Source: Eggerthella sp. YY7918
GTDB lineage: Bacteria > Actinomycetota > Coriobacteriia > Coriobacteriales > Eggerthellaceae
Assembly: GCF_000270285.1 (NCBI RefSeq)
Contig: NC_015738.1
Location: 2,542,001 to 2,606,000, forward strand
Direction: 5' to 3'
Length of the DNA: 64,000 nt
Part shown: positions 18,240 through 25,893 of the stretch, in pieces
How positions within the stretch are numbered: position 1 is the first letter of the stretch
How the letters are laid out: each line of letters starts with the position of its first letter
Translations under genes and position numbers: made by a program
The notes under the pieces: model-generated
Databases searched by the model: none
The model's input: the letters and a program-made list of their open reading frames with translations, nothing else
What the model was told of the DNA's origin: nothing

Positions 18240-18430
18240 CGACCATCCTCCTTGAATCGAAACACAGGCAACGACAGGCAGGATTCCCCTTTGTGCTTTA
18301 CACGTGCTAAAGCACCATGCGGTGCCCGCCATGCATTAGCCCCTCTGAAAAGTTCGGGTATCTTACGAACTCTCCCTACCCGCATGATGTGATGATTCGA
18401 GACCGACTTCAATAACGCACTTTAAAGTCA
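18240..18430 (-). promoter_or_regulatory. Duplicated EthD leader and box 3
   Basis: Matches 14885-15066: box AATAACGCACTTTAAAGT (18411-18428, identical to box 2), hairpin arms CGGGTA (18355-18360) / TACCCG (18377-18382), and the GATGATTCGA stretch. The hairpin stem is retained although the loop has changed. It may now be the promoter of the MHS transporter. The rest of the 18431-18575 gap shows no gene. Confidence 0.6.
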
Positions 18431-18575
18431 GAAAGGCACGAAAAAGTAAGAAGATACCCCAGCTGATCAGCCTTTCCTTTCTTGGTGTGGCGTATGCGAA
18501 ACACGTACAGACACGTTCAAACAACGAAGACGGCGCACTCTATGAGAACGCGCCGTCATGGAACCGGGCAACGTC

Positions 18576-19271
18576 CTATGCCATCGCAATAGGCTGTGCT
18601 TCCACCAAATAGGTCGTGATATTGTCGATGAACTCTGCCCCGTGCGCTCCCGTGCGCTTGAAAGCCGGGGTTCCGTAGCATTCGTCGAATGCTTTCATGT
18701 TCTCGAACCAGAACTCCACCACGCCTTCGATCGGCAGCTCTTCGAACGGCACGGATTCCCCGTCCACGATACGGTCGATAACGAGATTCTGGTTGTATCC
18801 CGAATAGCCCGTCATGGTCTTGACCAAAGCGGAATGCATCTGCCACCATTCGTCCTGCCACACCGCCGCGCTCACGCCGTCCTTACGTCCGAGGAATGAC
18901 ATGCGCTTGATCAGCTTTACGCCGTCCAGATAGGCGGGAACCGGCGTGTCAACCTTTTTCACCACCACAAGGGCCGGAACGTCGGGCGCTGCAAACTGGG
19001 CATAATCAGCCGCAAGCGCGTCTTCAAGAGCAGCAATGCCGCGCATCATGTCGCCGTAGCTGTCAAAGAACATTTCGGTATAGCCGTCGATCTCCGTCGA
19101 ACCACGATCAAACGGCGAACGCTGCTCGTTGTCCACCACCACGTTCGTTTCGCAACCTTTCAGGAAGGGCATGGTAGCTAAAAGCTTCGCATGATCCTGC
19201 GTCAGATACGTGGCGAACTCCTCAGCCGACAACCCCTCTTTCCGTTTGAGCAAGTTGATTCTCGAAATCAT
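18576..19271 (-). CDS. Tandem EthD-domain protein (subfamily B)
   Basis: 231 residues; MISRINLLKRKEGLSAEEF opens half one and LIKRMSFLGRKDGVS, EWWQMHSALVK and GYNQNLVIDR mark half two. The ATG chosen is eight bases after AAAGGA; one nine bases upstream overlaps that site. Most similar to the EthD protein ending at 7677, sharing the DGYTEMFFDSYGDMM-type stretch. It stands alone between the HxlR gene and the EthD remnant, with the most perfect copy of the island palindrome about 100 bp upstream. No reaction can be assigned. Confidence 0.8.
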   Translation of the reverse strand: MISRINLLKRKEGLSAEEFATYLTQDHAKLLATMPFLKGCETNVVVDNEQRSPFDRGSTEIDGYTEMFFDSYGDMMRGIAALEDALAADYAQFAAPDVPALVVVKKVDTPVPAYLDGVKLIKRMSFLGRKDGVSAAVWQDEWWQMHSALVKTMTGYSGYNQNLVIDRIVDGESVPFEELPIEGVVEFWFENMKAFDECYGTPAFKRTGAHGAEFIDNITTYLVEAQPIAMA

Positions 19272-19369
19272 GTCGATCATCCTTTCTGAAACGTATCCCT
19301 GTCCTCACCGCAGGTCGCTTCGAGATGCGGTTCTTACCTCGTATTCTGTTGACGCAGGAATACCAGCGC

Positions 19370-19406
19370 AATAATGCACTTATAAGTGCGCTTCTTACTT
19401 GAAAGT
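19370..19406. promoter_or_regulatory. HxlR-regulon palindrome, site 4 (perfect)
   Basis: GCACTTATAAGTGC at 19376-19389 is a perfect 14-bp palindrome within the island box; a second partial box ACTTGAAAGTG (19398-19406 region) follows about two helical turns away. Upstream of the lone EthD gene. Confidence 0.65.
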
Positions 19407-19498
19407 GAGACAGAGAAACGGCAAAAGAGCTACCGCGAACTGTTGACGATCGACAAAAAATCTAAGGCGCCTGAGCGGCGCCTTGAAGCAAACGATGG

Positions 19499-20005
19499 CT
19501 ACTCGTCTTGAGCATCGCTTTCATCCGAATTGCTGCGCACGTTGAACGTTGAAGGGTCGAATTTCCAGGCTATGCGTTCTGCCGTTTCCTGGTCCGAATC
19601 GTTATCGACGCCACCATACACCAGTACGCCATCTTCCATCCTGCCCTTTGTGCGTTGCAACGTTTCCTCGGAAAACCCGCCGTAAGCCGCACCCCAATCG
19701 CGAATGAAGTACAAAACGTTCGCGAAGCTAATGCCCTTCGCCGTGAGCAAATAATCAACCCGCAGCGGCTTGACTTCCACGACAACGCGCTTGATGATTC
19801 CCTCTTCTTCCAGCTCGCTTAAATGTTGGCTAAACATCTTATGCGAGATGTCGTAAGGAATGCGTCTTCTTAGCTCGCTATAGCGCGCTCTTTTACCGGG
19901 GGCCATGCTCAGATACCACACGATAAAGGGCTTCCACTTACCTCCCAATATCGATGCGACATACGATAGGGAGCACGAGGTCAAATCATCTATTCTCTCA
20001 AGCAT
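19499..20005 (-). CDS. HxlR-family winged-helix transcriptional regulator
   Basis: 168 residues. The signature region GGKWKPFIVWYLS, the winged helix with RYSELRRRIPYDISHKMFSQHL, and EVKPLRVDYLLTAKG define the HxlR family (MarR-like dimers that bind short palindromes and often respond to reactive carbonyls or aromatic effectors). A conserved Cys near the N-terminus (SCSLSYVAS), as in many HxlR sensors, is present. The start has GAAGAGGG in front. It carries the island box about 220 bp upstream, consistent with autoregulation, and is the only dedicated regulator inside the EthD/OYE island, so it is the likely binder of all five boxes. Confidence 0.88.
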   Translation of the reverse strand: MLERIDDLTSCSLSYVASILGGKWKPFIVWYLSMAPGKRARYSELRRRIPYDISHKMFSQHLSELEEEGIIKRVVVEVKPLRVDYLLTAKGISFANVLYFIRDWGAAYGGFSEETLQRTKGRMEDGVLVYGGVDNDSDQETAERIAWKFDPSTFNVRSNSDESDAQDE

Positions 20006-20375
20006 ACAACCCTCTTCCCAAAGTAGCGATCGGACAGACAGCGTATGATTATAGGGAAGACGGAAAATCACCTAGCTAGCAATCCCATGAGCAAGACAAC
20101 TCCTCTACATTCGATCTACCGTCAGACCCTAGAAACTTCACGCTACGAACGGCACGCCCCCAAGAATGTCCCAATTGAAACACCCCTCCTGAGTCTAGTA
20201 TCCACAGAGAAACGCATCGTGCAATAACGCACTTGAAAGTAACCACGAGGAACCGCGAACCTTGCCGAGCTCCCCCAAACGAGGCTGACTCGCTGCCGAT
20301 TCGGCGCGATTTCTAAAAAAAGCCCGCCTCCGAAGAGACGGGCTTTGCAAAAGCACATATGTCGCCAAGTGGCTC
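20006..20375. promoter_or_regulatory. HxlR upstream region with box 5; rpsI terminator
   Basis: 370 bp. AATAACGCACTTGAAAGT at 20223-20240 is the fifth island box. At 20319-20346 a hairpin AAAGCCCGCCTC / GAGACGGGCTTT (one G-U) ends the rplM-rpsI unit. No other gene seen. Confidence 0.6.
20319..20346 (-). terminator. Terminator of rplM-rpsI
   Basis: 12-bp stem with a CGAA tetraloop, 30 bp after the rpsI stop. The U-tract on the transcript strand corresponds to TAAAAAAA on the plus strand. Confidence 0.85.
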
Positions 20376-20768
20376 TTAGCGCTTGCTGAACTGCGGGCGC
20401 TTGCGGGCCTTCTTCAGACCGTACTTCTTGCGTTCAACCATACGGGCGTCACGCGTGAGGTAACCAGCCTTCTTGAGCTCGGCACGGTAGTCGCCAGCAT
20501 CGAGCAGCGCGCGGGAAATGCCGTGACGCAGAGCGCCTGCCTGTCCCGAGATACCGCCGCCGTTGATGCGAGCGATCACGTCGAAGTGATCCAGGGTATC
20601 CGTCACCTTGAACGGAGCCTTCGCGTAGTCAACGAGCGCGTCGCGACCAAAGTACTGCACAGCCTCACGGCCGTTAACGGTAATCTTGCCGGTGCCGGGA
20701 ACGAGGCGCACGCGAGCGATAGCGTTCTTGCGGCGGCCGGTGCCGTAATACAAAGCTTCACCTGCCAT
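20376..20768 (-). CDS. rpsI: 30S ribosomal protein S9
   Basis: 130 residues, full length. [17 protein letters not shown] at the start and the basic C-terminus [16 protein letters not shown], which reaches the P-site tRNA, are hallmarks. Separated from rplM by three bases, so the two are translated together, the usual bacterial arrangement. Confidence 0.98.
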   Translation of the reverse strand: MAGEALYYGTGRRKNAIARVRLVPGTGKITVNGREAVQYFGRDALVDYAKAPFKVTDTLDHFDVIARINGGGISGQAGALRHGISRALLDAGDYRAELKKAGYLTRDARMVERKKYGLKKARKRPQFSKR

Positions 20769-20771
20769 GGG

Positions 20772-21206
20772 TTAACCCTCCATCTTAATCTCGCGGGGCT
20801 TCTGAGCCATGTGCGGATGCTCCGCACCTGTGTACACCTTGAGCTTCTTGCCCATGGCGCGACCGAGCGTGTTCTTCGGCAACATGCCCTTCACGGCATG
20901 CTCGATAACGCGCTCCGGATGCTTGGCCATGGCCTCTTCGAAGGTCTCGGACTTCAGCCCGCCGGGAAAACCGCTGTGGCGATAGTAGCTCTTCGACTGG
21001 GCCTTCGTACCAGAAACGCGAATCTTGTCCGCGTTGATGATAATGACGAAGTCGCCGGTGTCGACATGCGGCGTGTACTGCGGCTTGTGCTTGCCCTTGA
21101 GGATGTGGGCGGCCTTGCTCGCAACACGGCCAAGTACTTGGTCCGTCGCGTCGATCAAGACCCACTCGCGCTCAACTTCGTTGGGCTTCGCGTAATACGT
21201 CTTCAC
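20772..21206 (-). CDS. rplM: 50S ribosomal protein L13
   Basis: 144 residues with the expected [28 protein letters not shown] and [17 protein letters not shown] segments. It starts with GTG behind GGAGGAAGA. First gene of the rplM-rpsI operon, preceded by a long structured leader. Confidence 0.98.
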   Translation of the reverse strand: MKTYYAKPNEVEREWVLIDATDQVLGRVASKAAHILKGKHKPQYTPHVDTGDFVIIINADKIRVSGTKAQSKSYYRHSGFPGGLKSETFEEAMAKHPERVIEHAVKGMLPKNTLGRAMGKKLKVYTGAEHPHMAQKPREIKMEG

Positions 21207-21602
21207 TGTCTTCCTCCAAAAATCTGTCCTACCCCGCCGTGCGGGGCGGGTTTCGATGCGCCGGAGTGCCTGCCGGAACTTCGACCATGCTTTTCAGCTG
21301 ATCTGCCACCGTTTAGGACGTACGTCGCATCGGTTGTTTGTTTTCAAAAGTGCAGGTCGATTGGATGTCGGGTTCCTACGCCGACGCGCTTCCTCAGGTC
21401 TGGACTCCCCAGGTTCGCGCTTCCGTTCCTCACTGCATACACGGGGCTTTTGAAAGCGAACCTTTGCATTGTAAACAGGCACAACCTATAAAGTCAACGA
21501 AAATCCCCTCCCCTGCGCGCGATCTGCACAAACCATGCCAAGGGCGCAGGCTACTGACGAGCCGGCTGAATCCGGCAACACACATTGCATCAAGCATCCT
21601 TT
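21207..21602 (-). promoter_or_regulatory. Structured leader/promoter region of rplM
   Basis: About 250 bp before rplM contain CCCCGC-CGT-GCGGGG (21232-21246) close to the ribosome site and distant complementary blocks TTTTCAAAAG (21341-21350) and CTTTTGAAAG (21447-21456) enclosing about 95 nt. Ribosomal operons often have autoregulatory leaders; whether this matches a known L13 leader I cannot tell. The remainder shows no gene. Confidence 0.4.
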
Positions 21603-21633
21603 AAGCATATAATTCTCATATTATTCTATGCTT
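21603..21633. promoter_or_regulatory. Inverted repeat before the Phd/YefM-RelE pair
   Basis: Perfect arms AAGCATA (21603-21609) / TATGCTT (21627-21633) in an AT-rich promoter directly upstream of the antitoxin gene, the usual place for autorepression by antitoxin and toxin-antitoxin complexes. Confidence 0.5.
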
Positions 21634-21654
21634 ATTTTGAAAGAGAGGCACATC

Positions 21655-21939
21655 ATGGGAGCTCCGATTATCCGCTCGTCCACCGACATCCGCAGAGACT
21701 ACAACGCTATCGAGGCCCTCGCCAAAGAAACCGGCCAGCCCATCTATCTGACAAAGAACGGTCGCGCATCGCTTGTCGTCATCGACCCGGCCTCCTTCGA
21801 CTACGATGCCTACGTCGGCCTGATGATCGACGAGGCCGTCGAGCACAATAAAAAGCATCCCCAAACATACACCCTTGAAGAAGCGAAAGAGGAAGTGCAC
21901 CGTCGAGTAGCAAAGAAGCTGGCCAAACATGAATTATAA
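21655..21939 (+). CDS. Antitoxin, Phd/YefM family
   Basis: 94 residues. The N-terminal domain (IIRSSTDIRRDYNAIEALAK, then PIYLTKNGRASLVVID) is the Phd/YefM DNA-binding fold; the acidic C-terminal part would wrap the toxin. AGAGAGG precedes the ATG used. It overlaps the toxin gene by 11 bases, so the two are translationally coupled. Confidence 0.88.
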   Translation: MGAPIIRSSTDIRRDYNAIEALAKETGQPIYLTKNGRASLVVIDPASFDYDAYVGLMIDEAVEHNKKHPQTYTLEEAKEEVHRRVAKKLAKHEL

Positions 21940-22249
21940 TGTTGTATTTACAAATTCATCTATTGAGGATCTGTCGTTCTTAACGATATATGAAGTTCGA
22001 TTTACATTTTCACACGAAGACGCACAAAATCGCATTTATAAGTTCATGGAATCCATTGCTGATAGTTTAAGCCTGTTTCCCATGCGCAATCCCGCAAAAC
22101 CCTACGGTTTTACTGACACTTCAATACGAAAACAAGTCATTGGTAAGTATGCTGCATTTTATTGGGTTAACGAAGAGACAATGACTGTACATGTTGAACG
22201 AGTTCTACATAGCAAGTCCGATTTCAGCCGTATTCATTTTGGAAATTAG
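21929..22249 (+). CDS. RelE/ParE-family toxin
   Basis: 106 residues. The C-terminal PYGFTDTSIRKQVIGKYAAFYWVNEE..VHVERVLHSKSD pattern is RelE/ParE-like (the central beta-sheet and late basic residues of ribosome-dependent mRNA interferases or gyrase poisons). Which of the two cannot be decided. The gene is noticeably A+T-richer than its neighbours, consistent with horizontal gain. Confidence 0.82.
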   Translation: MNYNVVFTNSSIEDLSFLTIYEVRFTFSHEDAQNRIYKFMESIADSLSLFPMRNPAKPYGFTDTSIRKQVIGKYAAFYWVNEETMTVHVERVLHSKSDFSRIHFGN

Positions 22250-22250
22250 G

Positions 22251-22283
22251 AAGTCCCACGCCGGGAGGGGTGGCGCGGGACTT
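22251..22283. terminator. Terminator between the TA pair and the flavoprotein gene
   Basis: 12-bp arms AAGTCCCACGCC / GGCGCGGGACTT with one mismatch, between convergent genes. Confidence 0.65.
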
Positions 22284-22327
22284 TGGGGAGGGGATAGTAA
22301 AACTGTCGAACTTCTACACGGACTCGC

Positions 22328-23992
22328 TTACGCTTCGGCCAGTTCGTGACCGAGGAGGTAGCCATACGTGATGCAACGACCGTGACTGTTGCCAGCCACA
22401 TTGATGGGATAATCGACCGCAGTAATGTCGCCCATCACGTTACCGAGTGCGTAAAGGCCCTCAATGGGAGCGCCTTCGGCATCGAGGCACTGGAAGTCAA
22501 CGTTGGTGCGCAGACCACCCGTAACGGTAAGCAGCGCGGGACCGACCTTGAGGGCATAGAAGGGGCCTTCCTTGACCGGGGTCAAAAACACCGGTTTTTT
22601 GTAGTAGTCAGTGTCCTCACCGGCTTCGCACATGCCGTTGTAGCGCTCGACCGTCGCGCTGAGCGTGGAGGCATCGCAGCCGATCTTCTCGGCCAATTCC
22701 TCGATCGTGTCGGCCTCATACGCAATACCCTGTTCAATATAGGCGGGAATCTGCGTTTGGAAGTAGTCGACCGCAAGTTGCAAGTCGCTACCATAGGGAC
22801 GGAATGAATCCCAGAACATACCACCGCCGTAGGGCAGGCCGTTCTTGAGATCGGTCGGCCAATTGGCGTCGAACACCGACCAAGCCTCGCCGTTGGGCTG
22901 ACGGTTGATGGCCAGCGACTTGCCCTGTACCCAGGTGTCCTCACACATGAAGCGCTCGCCGTTGTCGTTCACAAACAGGAACGGACCATGGAACCAGCAG
23001 AAGGCCTGCGGATGCATCATCGTCGGAAACGGAAGATCCTGCAACTGCGCACCAGCCCACATGCCCATTTTGTGGCCGTCGCCCGTGTTCACGCCTACCG
23101 GCGTGTACTGGCTGCGCGGCTGACCGTACTCCACGCAGATGGGAGCGTACGCCTTGCACATCTCGATGTCGCCACCGATGTCACCCGTGCACAGCACCAC
23201 GCCCTTGCTGGCGTTGTACTGCACATAACCGTCCTTGGTCTCGCAGATGCAGCCCGTGACCTTATTGCCGTCTTTCACCAACTGAACCGCAGGAGAATCG
23301 AACACGAACTCGGCACCGTCGCGCACCGCGTCGTTGTAGCACAGCTCAGCGCCCGCGAAGCCGGTGGAGGTGAGGCCCGCATCTTCAGGAATCATAAGCA
23401 TATGATAGCCAGGCTGTTCGGCGTACACGTCGTCGTGACTGTAGAACGCACCCACCATAGCGGAAGCCCCCACGGCCTCGGCCTTGGCGAGAAGCCAGTT
23501 GGAAGCCTCTTCGGAATGATTGAAGAACTTGACAATGAGGTCTTCGTTCGCACGGCTGGCGCACTGGGCAATCCAATGCTGTTTGGCGTTAACTTTGTCT
23601 ACCTTGATGCCCAATTCATCCATGTAATGCGAATTGATGGCACCGAAACCACCGCCGCGGCCGTTCCAGCTGGATGTTTTCTCCACGACGGTCACTTTTC
23701 CGCCCTTTTCGGCAGCAGCAGCGGCAGTAGCGCATCCGGCAATGCCCGCACCGATAACAAGAATATCGGTGTCAACCGTGCTGGCAATATCGGTGATTGG
23801 CTCGGGAGCAACCTCCCATGCGTATTGCGCCTGTCCACCCGCGCCCGCATCGCTCTTGGACGATCCGGCATCCGAAGAGTTCGCGGTAGGTGCGCAACCG
23901 GCCAGACCCGCCGCACCCGCTGCAACAGCAGCCGTGGCGCCCAGACCGAGAAACGCGCGACGCGACAGGCCGCTTTTCATATTCTCTGACAT
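22328..23992 (-). CDS. Tat-exported FAD-dependent reductase, fumarate-reductase flavoprotein family
   Basis: 554 residues: twin-arginine SRRAFL (10-15), lipobox LAGC with Cys33, FAD loop GAGIAG, second half ending in GNSHGRCITYGYLLGHELA. The segment after NGERFMCED is TWVQGKSLA rather than the TRD of fumarate reductases, so another acceptor is likely. No heme-binding motif. Divergent from a 12-TM LuxR gene, forming the second of four such pairs. AAAGGGG before the ATG supports this start over one 14 codons upstream. Confidence 0.9.
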   Translation of the reverse strand: MSENMKSGLSRRAFLGLGATAAVAAGAAGLAGCAPTANSSDAGSSKSDAGAGGQAQYAWEVAPEPITDIASTVDTDILVIGAGIAGCATAAAAAEKGGKVTVVEKTSSWNGRGGGFGAINSHYMDELGIKVDKVNAKQHWIAQCASRANEDLIVKFFNHSEEASNWLLAKAEAVGASAMVGAFYSHDDVYAEQPGYHMLMIPEDAGLTSTGFAGAELCYNDAVRDGAEFVFDSPAVQLVKDGNKVTGCICETKDGYVQYNASKGVVLCTGDIGGDIEMCKAYAPICVEYGQPRSQYTPVGVNTGDGHKMGMWAGAQLQDLPFPTMMHPQAFCWFHGPFLFVNDNGERFMCEDTWVQGKSLAINRQPNGEAWSVFDANWPTDLKNGLPYGGGMFWDSFRPYGSDLQLAVDYFQTQIPAYIEQGIAYEADTIEELAEKIGCDASTLSATVERYNGMCEAGEDTDYYKKPVFLTPVKEGPFYALKVGPALLTVTGGLRTNVDFQCLDAEGAPIEGLYALGNVMGDITAVDYPINVAGNSHGRCITYGYLLGHELAEA

Positions 23993-24374
23993 ACAAAACC
24001 CCTTTCGTATTATGCGGACTCCCTCGTTCCGCACACCTTAAGGAGTGCCGCCGCTTTTCACGCATCGGACCGCTGCTGCAACAAAGCGCAGAGTGCGCTC
24101 TGCAGTCGATTGCGCAAGCACGGCGACGCTCTCCTGAAGCGCATAGTGGACTAACTGACCCCATCTGTCATCGAACAAAGCGGCCCATTTCCGCAGGAAA
24201 ACGGTATATGGACCGCTTTGGACCATACCATCCGACCGCTTTTTTCTTGCGTCCTAGAATCAGGTTTGCTAGGTTTACTTGTAGGCTTTTTAAGGTGCGC
24301 AGCGAATGCGAGGGGACGCGACGTTGCGACAGTTCCGCTGAGCAAAAAAGCCGCAAACGGGAGGATTCACACGC
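23993..24374. promoter_or_regulatory. Divergent promoter region with direct repeats
   Basis: 382 bp without a gene. GACCGCTTT occurs at 24211-24219 and again at 24234-24242, 23 bp apart (about two helical turns), and the first overlaps a short dyad TATGG (24207-24211) / CCATA (24223-24227). Plausible LuxR-type binding sites. A third near-copy, GACCGCTGC, lies around 24067. Confidence 0.4.
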
Positions 24375-25805
24375 ATGCAGCAACACGGCGAAACGGTCGG
24401 GCGCTTTTCAAATTGGAGACTTTTAGGATTAGGCTTTTGGCAAGCCTGGCAGATGATCGCCATGTGTACCGCCACGGTCGTTCCCAGCGTTAGCCACATC
24501 CCCTTCGTGAATAACGCGATTTTGTGGGTGCTTTTACTCATGACAGTCGGTTACGCAGCCGTCGTGGCCCTTGCGCGCCGGCGTTCTCCGTTTTTGTCTC
24601 ACGGTGCTTTCTTTGTCGCGGCAGGTGGCCTTACAGCAGCAGGCACCATCGCAGTTCCGCTGGCGCTTACCTTCGGAGAGGGTATCGGCGGTTTTGCACT
24701 CTTTTTGGTGGGTGCTGCCGCGCTTTCGTTCGGCAATGCACTTCTTCTTATCATGTGGGGAGAACTCTGGAGCGCTCTTGCCACCGGACGCGTGGGCCGC
24801 CATTTGTATGTGTCGTATACGTTCGCCTTTGTGTTCTTTTTTGCTGCGTACGCAATGCCCGTATGGATTGCGGTGGTCTTTACCGCGATGCTGCCTATTG
24901 TGTCTGCTGGCGTACTTGTCGCCTGCAAGAAAGAACCTCGGCGCGAACCCTCCGTCCTCCCCCTTGATATAAAGACTATCCCTGTGCGCCGCATCCTCGC
25001 CTGCATCCTTATTATCAGCATTGTGTATGGCACATCGCAGGGTATGGTGAATACGTTCGCTGAAGGAGATGGTGCTTTTATCGCCAAGGCGCTTATTTTA
25101 GCTGGTGCCGCCCTCGCCGCCATCACGCTCTCGATGGTGGTCGCCCCGTCTGCCGCCGAACCCATCGCACTGTATCGCCCCGTTATTCCCGCCATGGTCG
25201 CCGGGCTTATCCTGCTTTTGCTTTTGCCTGCACCATATCGCTTCGTCGGCGCTGGACTGATCATCATGGGCGTCTACTGTCTGGATATGTTCATGATGCT
25301 CGTTTCCACCGACGTCGCCTTCCGCGGACGCATACCCGTTGCAATGTCGTTTGGGCTTGTCATTTTATGCGCCCGAACCGGTACGCTGATCGGCTCGGCT
25401 GCCGCCAATAACCTCCTTGAATCCACGCTTTGGTCGACGGGTGTTCGTACCGACATATTCCTGCTCAGTGTGCTTGTGTTGGTGTGCGTAGGGATGCTGT
25501 TTTTCACCCAGACCGACGTGCAAAAACTTTATGCCACGCCGCGAGCAGAAACACCCGACGCAAGTCTCGAGTCCAAATGTGAGAACATCGCAGACATGTG
25601 CCGCCTGACGAATCGGGAAGCTGAAGTGCTTGTACTGCTGGCGCGCGGACGCACCGTGCGCTATATCTGCGACGAGCTTTCCATTGCGCAAGGCACGGCA
25701 AAGCACCACGTGAGCAACATCTATCGCAAGGTGGGCGTCTTCGACCGCCAGGGATTGCTTGATACCATCGAGCAGGGCGGCGTTGGCAAGCCGGGATGGA
25801 AATAA
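24375..25805 (+). CDS. LuxR-family regulator with multi-TM N-terminal sensor
   Basis: 476 residues. Some 380 hydrophobic N-terminal residues with many TM segments (opening LLGLGFWQAWQM) precede a LuxR helix-turn-helix: LTNREAEVLVLLARGRTVRYI and AQGTAKHHVSNIYRKVGV. It replaces the usual ETVKTH with GTAKHH. Paired head-to-head with the flavoprotein gene. GGGAGGA ribosome site nine bases before the ATG. Confidence 0.88.
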   Translation: MQQHGETVGRFSNWRLLGLGFWQAWQMIAMCTATVVPSVSHIPFVNNAILWVLLLMTVGYAAVVALARRRSPFLSHGAFFVAAGGLTAAGTIAVPLALTFGEGIGGFALFLVGAAALSFGNALLLIMWGELWSALATGRVGRHLYVSYTFAFVFFFAAYAMPVWIAVVFTAMLPIVSAGVLVACKKEPRREPSVLPLDIKTIPVRRILACILIISIVYGTSQGMVNTFAEGDGAFIAKALILAGAALAAITLSMVVAPSAAEPIALYRPVIPAMVAGLILLLLLPAPYRFVGAGLIIMGVYCLDMFMMLVSTDVAFRGRIPVAMSFGLVILCARTGTLIGSAAANNLLESTLWSTGVRTDIFLLSVLVLVCVGMLFFTQTDVQKLYATPRAETPDASLESKCENIADMCRLTNREAEVLVLLARGRTVRYICDELSIAQGTAKHHVSNIYRKVGVFDRQGLLDTIEQGGVGKPGWK

Positions 25806-25832
25806 CTCGGAGAGTTTGACCGCACAGCAGGC

Positions 25833-25867
25833 GTACCCGCTTCGCAATCACAACGCGAAGCGGGTAC
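25833..25867. terminator. Bidirectional terminator
   Basis: Perfect 13-bp arms GTACCCGCTTCGC / GCGAAGCGGGTAC between the convergent LuxR and metY genes. Confidence 0.75.
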
Positions 25868-25893
25868 GCACGACATAAACCCAAATAAACGCT

